A stretch of DNA of 43,016 bases, taken from DATAVB01 sp040414495 (GTDB taxonomy: Bacteria; Actinomycetota; Actinomycetes; Mycobacteriales; QHCD01). The stretch covers positions 1 through 43,016 of the forward strand of contig JBEDUI010000129.1 of assembly GCA_040414495.1 (NCBI GenBank), written 5' to 3'. The translations under genes and the position numbers were made by a program. A model generated the notes under the pieces. That model did not search any database, was not told where the DNA came from, and worked only from the letters and a program-made list of their open reading frames with translations. Positions within the stretch are counted from its first letter, which is position 1, and each line of letters opens with the position of its first letter. Positions 39,721-43,016 of the stretch are shown here, piece by piece.

Positions 39721-40439
39721 TGGGCGAACACGAGCTGTGCCGGCAATTGGCCGACGCCGCCGGCGCTTTGCTGCTTGCGTTGCGTGAGGCAACTGACGCG
39801 CCGACTGGTAAAGCGCTTGGCGCGGCCGGCGACCGGCGTTCGCATGAGCTGCTGGCGCAGCGGTTGGCCGAGGAGCGGCCGGCCGATGTGGTGCTCTCCG
39901 AGGAGGGCGCCGACCCGGCCGAACGGGCGGCGGCGCAGCGGGTCTGGATCGTCGACCCGCTCGATGGCACCCGCGAATACGGGGAACCGCCGCGCGCGGA
40001 TTGGGCGGTACACGTGGCGTTCTGGTCCGGTGGCGAACTTGCCGCCGGTGCGGTGGCGTTGCCGTCGCTGGGCCTGACCCTGGCCACCGACAACCCGCCG
40101 CCCACACCGAATCCGCCGACCCGGCGTACTCGCGTTGCGGTGAGCCGGAGTCGCCCACCGGAATGCGTCGCCACCCTCGACGCCGAACTGGTGCCGATGG
40201 GGTCGGCCGGTGCGAAGGTCGCCGCCGTGATCCGCGGCGAGGTCGACGCGTACGTGCATGCCGGCGGGCAGTACGAATGGGATTCGGCCGCGCCGGTGGC
40301 GGTCGCGCGGGCCGCGGGCCTGCATTGTTCCCGGGTGGACGGTTCGGAATTGGTCTACAACCAACCGGATCCGTCGCTACCCGATTTGTTGGTCTGCCGG
40401 CGTGAGCTCGCCGAAGGCCTGCTGCACAGCATCAACTAA
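39720..40439 (+). CDS. cysQ: CysQ-like 3'(2'),5'-bisphosphate nucleotidase / inositol-phosphatase family
   Basis: A 239-residue Li+-sensitive Mg2+ phosphatase. The metal-binding residues are LSEEGAD (Glu61-Glu62), WIVDPLDGTREY (Asp79, Asp82) and EWDSAAP (Asp188). Related M. tuberculosis CysQ hydrolyses PAP and inositol phosphates. ATG 39720 overlaps the transferase TGA by one base, so the two are translationally coupled and likely work in one pathway. A role in sulfated or sugar-phosphate-modified polysaccharide is inference; no sulfotransferase is visible in the window. A general PAP-removal function is the alternative. The first 35 residues are divergent from the family. Confidence 0.88.
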   Translation: MGEHELCRQLADAAGALLLALREATDAPTGKALGAAGDRRSHELLAQRLAEERPADVVLSEEGADPAERAAAQRVWIVDPLDGTREYGEPPRADWAVHVAFWSGGELAAGAVALPSLGLTLATDNPPPTPNPPTRRTRVAVSRSRPPECVATLDAELVPMGSAGAKVAAVIRGEVDAYVHAGGQYEWDSAAPVAVARAAGLHCSRVDGSELVYNQPDPSLPDLLVCRRELAEGLLHSIN

Positions 40440-40468
40440 ATCCAGCCACAACCCGGAGAGATACACCT

Positions 40469-42709
40469 ATGCAAAGGAAAACCCGGCGCGGTCTGATAGC
40501 GGCCGCCATAGCCGCGGTTGCGGTCGCGGGTGGCGCCGTGTGGATCAACAAGCCGGTCGGCGCGAGCGAAGGCACGGTTGCCGCCGGCAACGCCAGCTCG
40601 TGGCAGACCAACGGCACCGTGTACACGCTCGCGTATGCCAATGGCGCGGTCTATGCCGGCGGCGATTTCACCTCGGTCCGCCCGTCGGGCGATGCGGCCG
40701 GTACCGGTGAGGAGAAACGCGCGCACATCGCGGCCTTCGACGCCAAAACCGGCGCCGTAACGTCGTTCAATCACACCTTCGACGAGCGGCCGAGCGTCAT
40801 CGCCGCCGCGCCGGACGGCTCGCGTATTTACGTCGGCGGCGCATTCACCACTGTGGACGGTCAGTCGCATCCGCACCTGGTGGCGTTCGACACCGCGACC
40901 GGAAAGCTGGTCACCGACTGGAATGTGACCGTCGACTACACCGTGAGCGCGATCGCGACCAAGGGCGAGCGGGTATATCTGGCCGGCGGTTTCGGTCACG
41001 TCGACGGCCAGCCGCGGACCCGGCTGGCGGCGGTCGCCTCCGGTTCCGGGCGGGTGCTCGACTGGGCGCCGAGCGCCAATGACGTGAGCTACACGCTGTC
41101 GGTTTCGGCCGGTGGCACGGTGGTGTACGCCGGTGGTGCGTTCACCGAATTGAACGGTGATTCGACGTATAACAAGGTCGGCGCGCTCAGCGCCAGTTCC
41201 GGTGCGGGGATGCCGTTCGCGGCCGCCTCGGCGGTGCCGCACGATTCGGTCGCCTGTACGTCGGAGGTCAAGGACTCGGTGGTTTCCGGTAGCTCGGTCT
41301 ATTTCTCCTCCGAGGGCACCGGAAATGGCTGCTTCGACGGTACGTTCGCGGCGAATACGTCCGATGGTTCGTTGAAATGGAAGAATGCCTGTCTTGGCGC
41401 CACACAGGCGATCGAGGTGCTCGGCGACTGGCTCTACAAGGGATCGCACGCGCACGACTGCCAGAAGGAAAACACCAACGGCGACCCGGATAATTACCCC
41501 GAGCAAGGCGACCATTCCCGGCATTTGTTGGCCGAGCAGCTGACCAACGGATACCTCGGGCCGTGGTACGCCAACACCGACGGCCTGCCGCTCGGACCGC
41601 GCGCGATGACCACCGACGGCAGCAGCCTGTGGGTCGGCGGCGATTTCGAGAACGTCAACAGCAAGCCGCAGCAGGGGTTGGCGAAATTCTCGGTCGACCC
41701 GTCGCTGATCAAGCCCGGGCGCCCGGTGGCGCCGGTGCCGACGAGTTCGAAGCCGGGCACGGTCACCGTTTCGGTGCAGGCGCCGGTCGACCTGGACGAC
41801 CCGGATCTGGTGCTGCGGCTCTATCGCGACAATGGCACCACGCCGATCGCGCAGACGAACGTACATTCCCTGTTCTGGAAACAGCCGACCGTCACCTTTA
41901 CCGATTCTGGGCTGACCGGCGGCAGCAAGCACACGTACACCGCCGACGCGGTCGAGCGTTACGGCAGCAATATCTCGCCGAAATCGCCGGTCTCGGCTTC
42001 GGTCACGGTGGCCTCTTCCGGCTCGCGGTACGAGGACTCCGTGGTCAGCGATGCGCCAAGTTTTTATTGGCGGTTGGACGAGTCGGCTGGCCCGCTGGTG
42101 ACCGACACCTCCGGTAACCAGACGACCGGTACGTACAGCAGCACCGGTGTCGGATACGGCCAGGCCAGCGCGTTGACCGGCGACACCGACACCTCGATCC
42201 GCACCGACGGGGCGACCGGCAACGCGGTCACCCAGCAACTGTCCACTCCGCCATCGGCATTCTCGATGGAGGCCTGGTTCAAGACCACGACCAAGGCCGG
42301 CGGCAAGCTCATCGGCTTCGGCAACCAGAAAACGGCCGCGTCGACCAGCTTCGACAAGATGATCTACATGACCAACACCGGTCAGCTGATCTTCGGCGTC
42401 AAGACCACCTCCAATCAGACGTTGGAAACGCCGCACCACTACAACGATGGGCGGTGGCACCAGGTCGTGGCGACCAAGGGCGCGAGCGGAATGGCGCTCT
42501 ATATCGACGGCAAGGTCGTCGCGCAGAACACGGCGAGCGCGGCGCCGAAGAGCTACGCCGGGTACTGGCGGGTCGGTGGGGACTCGATCGGCACCTGGCC
42601 GCAGGCACCGACCCGTAACTATTACGGCGGTCTGATCGACGACGTGGCCGTGTACGGCAAGGCGTTGAGCAGTGCCCGGGTCGCCGCCCATTACGCGGCG
42701 GCGCGCTAA
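40469..42709 (+). CDS. Secreted beta-propeller / FN3 / LamG surface protein
   Basis: A 746-residue exported protein. The N-terminus (KTRR, then hydrophobic 8-24) is a signal peptide or anchor. Residues 45-410 form a propeller of repeats with the motif VYxGGxFTxVDG: VYAGGDFTSV (61), IYVGGAFTTVDG (120), VYLAGGFGHVDG (169), VYAGGAFTELNG (219), LWVGGDFENVN (387). Residues 425-515 resemble a fibronectin-III domain and 525-746 form a LamG-type jelly roll with DGRWHQVVATKG and ALYIDGKVVAQ. It probably binds carbohydrate at the cell surface, not catalysis. Start is ATG 40469 with GGAGAG 8 bases upstream. The position after the EPS initiating enzyme suggests a polymer-binding or anchoring role. A strong terminator follows. 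Confidence 0.85.
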   Translation: MQRKTRRGLIAAAIAAVAVAGGAVWINKPVGASEGTVAAGNASSWQTNGTVYTLAYANGAVYAGGDFTSVRPSGDAAGTGEEKRAHIAAFDAKTGAVTSFNHTFDERPSVIAAAPDGSRIYVGGAFTTVDGQSHPHLVAFDTATGKLVTDWNVTVDYTVSAIATKGERVYLAGGFGHVDGQPRTRLAAVASGSGRVLDWAPSANDVSYTLSVSAGGTVVYAGGAFTELNGDSTYNKVGALSASSGAGMPFAAASAVPHDSVACTSEVKDSVVSGSSVYFSSEGTGNGCFDGTFAANTSDGSLKWKNACLGATQAIEVLGDWLYKGSHAHDCQKENTNGDPDNYPEQGDHSRHLLAEQLTNGYLGPWYANTDGLPLGPRAMTTDGSSLWVGGDFENVNSKPQQGLAKFSVDPSLIKPGRPVAPVPTSSKPGTVTVSVQAPVDLDDPDLVLRLYRDNGTTPIAQTNVHSLFWKQPTVTFTDSGLTGGSKHTYTADAVERYGSNISPKSPVSASVTVASSGSRYEDSVVSDAPSFYWRLDESAGPLVTDTSGNQTTGTYSSTGVGYGQASALTGDTDTSIRTDGATGNAVTQQLSTPPSAFSMEAWFKTTTKAGGKLIGFGNQKTAASTSFDKMIYMTNTGQLIFGVKTTSNQTLETPHHYNDGRWHQVVATKGASGMALYIDGKVVAQNTASAAPKSYAGYWRVGGDSIGTWPQAPTRNYYGGLIDDVAVYGKALSSARVAAHYAAAR

Positions 42710-42712
42710 CGG

Positions 42713-43016
42713 GTGTCGGCTCCATACCACCCGGACGGCCCGGACCGGGGTCCACAGTGGACTCCGGGTCCGGGCCGTCGGCTTTTTAAGGTCCTGTTTA
42801 TTGTCGTGCCGGTCCTGGTGGTCGGGCTGGTCGTCGGGTTAGCGGTCAGCCGATCCGATTCGCCTGGTGGGCAAGGGAAACCGGCCTTGGCGTCGCGCGG
42901 CGATTGTCGGCTGGGGGCGAAGCTGGTTCCGACCTGCGGTGCGTTGTGGGGCATTTATGCGCATGCGGTGGCCGGTAACTGGGCTCGCGGTGTAACCAAT
43001 CTGGAGCACCTGGTCG
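42713..43016 (+). CDS. Start of a membrane-anchored or secreted protein (runs off the window)
   Basis: From GTG 42713 the frame is open to the window end (101 codons). A 25-residue Pro/Gly-rich start leads to GRRLFK, then one strong hydrophobic segment (VLFIVVPVLVVGLVVGLAVS). An exported part with CRLGAKLVPTCGALWGIYAH, then AVTNLE-like GVTNLEHLV, follows. The GALWG...VTNLE pattern recalls secreted GH26-type glycan hydrolases found in such clusters, but this is weak. The first codons lie inside the terminator hairpin at 42734-42779. A GTG further in (about 42814) would lose the basic residues before the helix, so I prefer the early start. Confidence 0.55.
   Translation, partial: MSAPYHPDGPDRGPQWTPGPGRRLFKVLFIVVPVLVVGLVVGLAVSRSDSPGGQGKPALASRGDCRLGAKLVPTCGALWGIYAHAVAGNWARGVTNLEHLV
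42734..42789 (+). terminator. Strong intrinsic terminator after the LamG gene
   Basis: GACGGCCCGGACC (42734-42746) and GGTCCGGGCCGTC (42767-42779) are perfect 13-bp arms. The inside GTCCAC-A-GTGGAC extends the stem with only a small bulge. CTTTTT follows (42782-42787). It starts 25 bases after the LamG stop and lies inside the apparent reading frame of the next gene. Confidence 0.85.

Overview
The window is a high-GC chromosomal segment of an actinomycete (Actinomycetota). The strongest evidence is gene order. The sets metG-tatD-(GH4)-rpfB-ksgA-ispE, with pmt and rsmI upstream, and tRNA-Gln-glmU-prs-rplY-pth match the arrangement of the Mycobacterium tuberculosis Rv1002c-Rv1018c region as I remember it. 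I cannot name the genus. Frequent GTG starts, GTGA stop/start overlaps, long antisense open frames and likely leaderless mRNAs fit the same phylum.

Left part (1-10.2 kb), mostly minus strand: the 5' end of a DUF222-type gene, a GC-rich repeat patch, a Pr6Pr membrane protein, a GntR/FCD regulator, a PAP2 phosphatase-SDR pair, a DUF3761-like lipoprotein, the three-subunit proton-translocating transhydrogenase (pntA, alpha-2, pntB), a small unknown protein, and a quinone oxidoreductase-LLM flavin oxidoreductase pair.

Middle (10.2-29.3 kb): small membrane proteins (DUF4389, an unknown protein, DUF3817), a decayed FAD oxidase, pmt, a drug-efflux MFS/TetR pair with a large inverted-repeat operator that runs directly into rsmI, a tandem-repeat patch, corA with a very plausible upstream leader peptide, then metG-tatD, a decayed FAH-family gene, a GH4 glycosidase, rpfB with a long N-terminal extension, ksgA, ispE and an ABC-F ATPase.

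Right part (29.3-43 kb): a 223-bp terminal-inverted-repeat element, Uma2, a TetR-desaturase operon with a 20-bp palindromic operator, a VOC protein, tRNA-Gln(TTG), an HpnB-like glycosyltransferase, glmU, prs, rplY and pth. The end is an exopolysaccharide-type cluster: a polyprenyl glycosylphosphotransferase, a CysQ-like phosphatase, a secreted propeller/FN3/LamG protein and the start of another anchored protein.

The genes with clear roles are translation (metG, ksgA, rsmI, rplY, pth, tRNA-Gln), envelope precursor supply (glmU, prs, ispE, pmt), cell-wall resuscitation (rpfB), redox balance (pnt) and surface polysaccharide. The least expected signals are small: the corA leader peptide; a CTAG-targeting miniature element with a second remnant copy at another stop codon; a two-copy palindromic REP-like family; a strong terminator hairpin that overlaps the apparent start of the last gene; and several leaderless promoters of one design. 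I did not see a defence island, CRISPR array, prophage or secondary-metabolite cluster.
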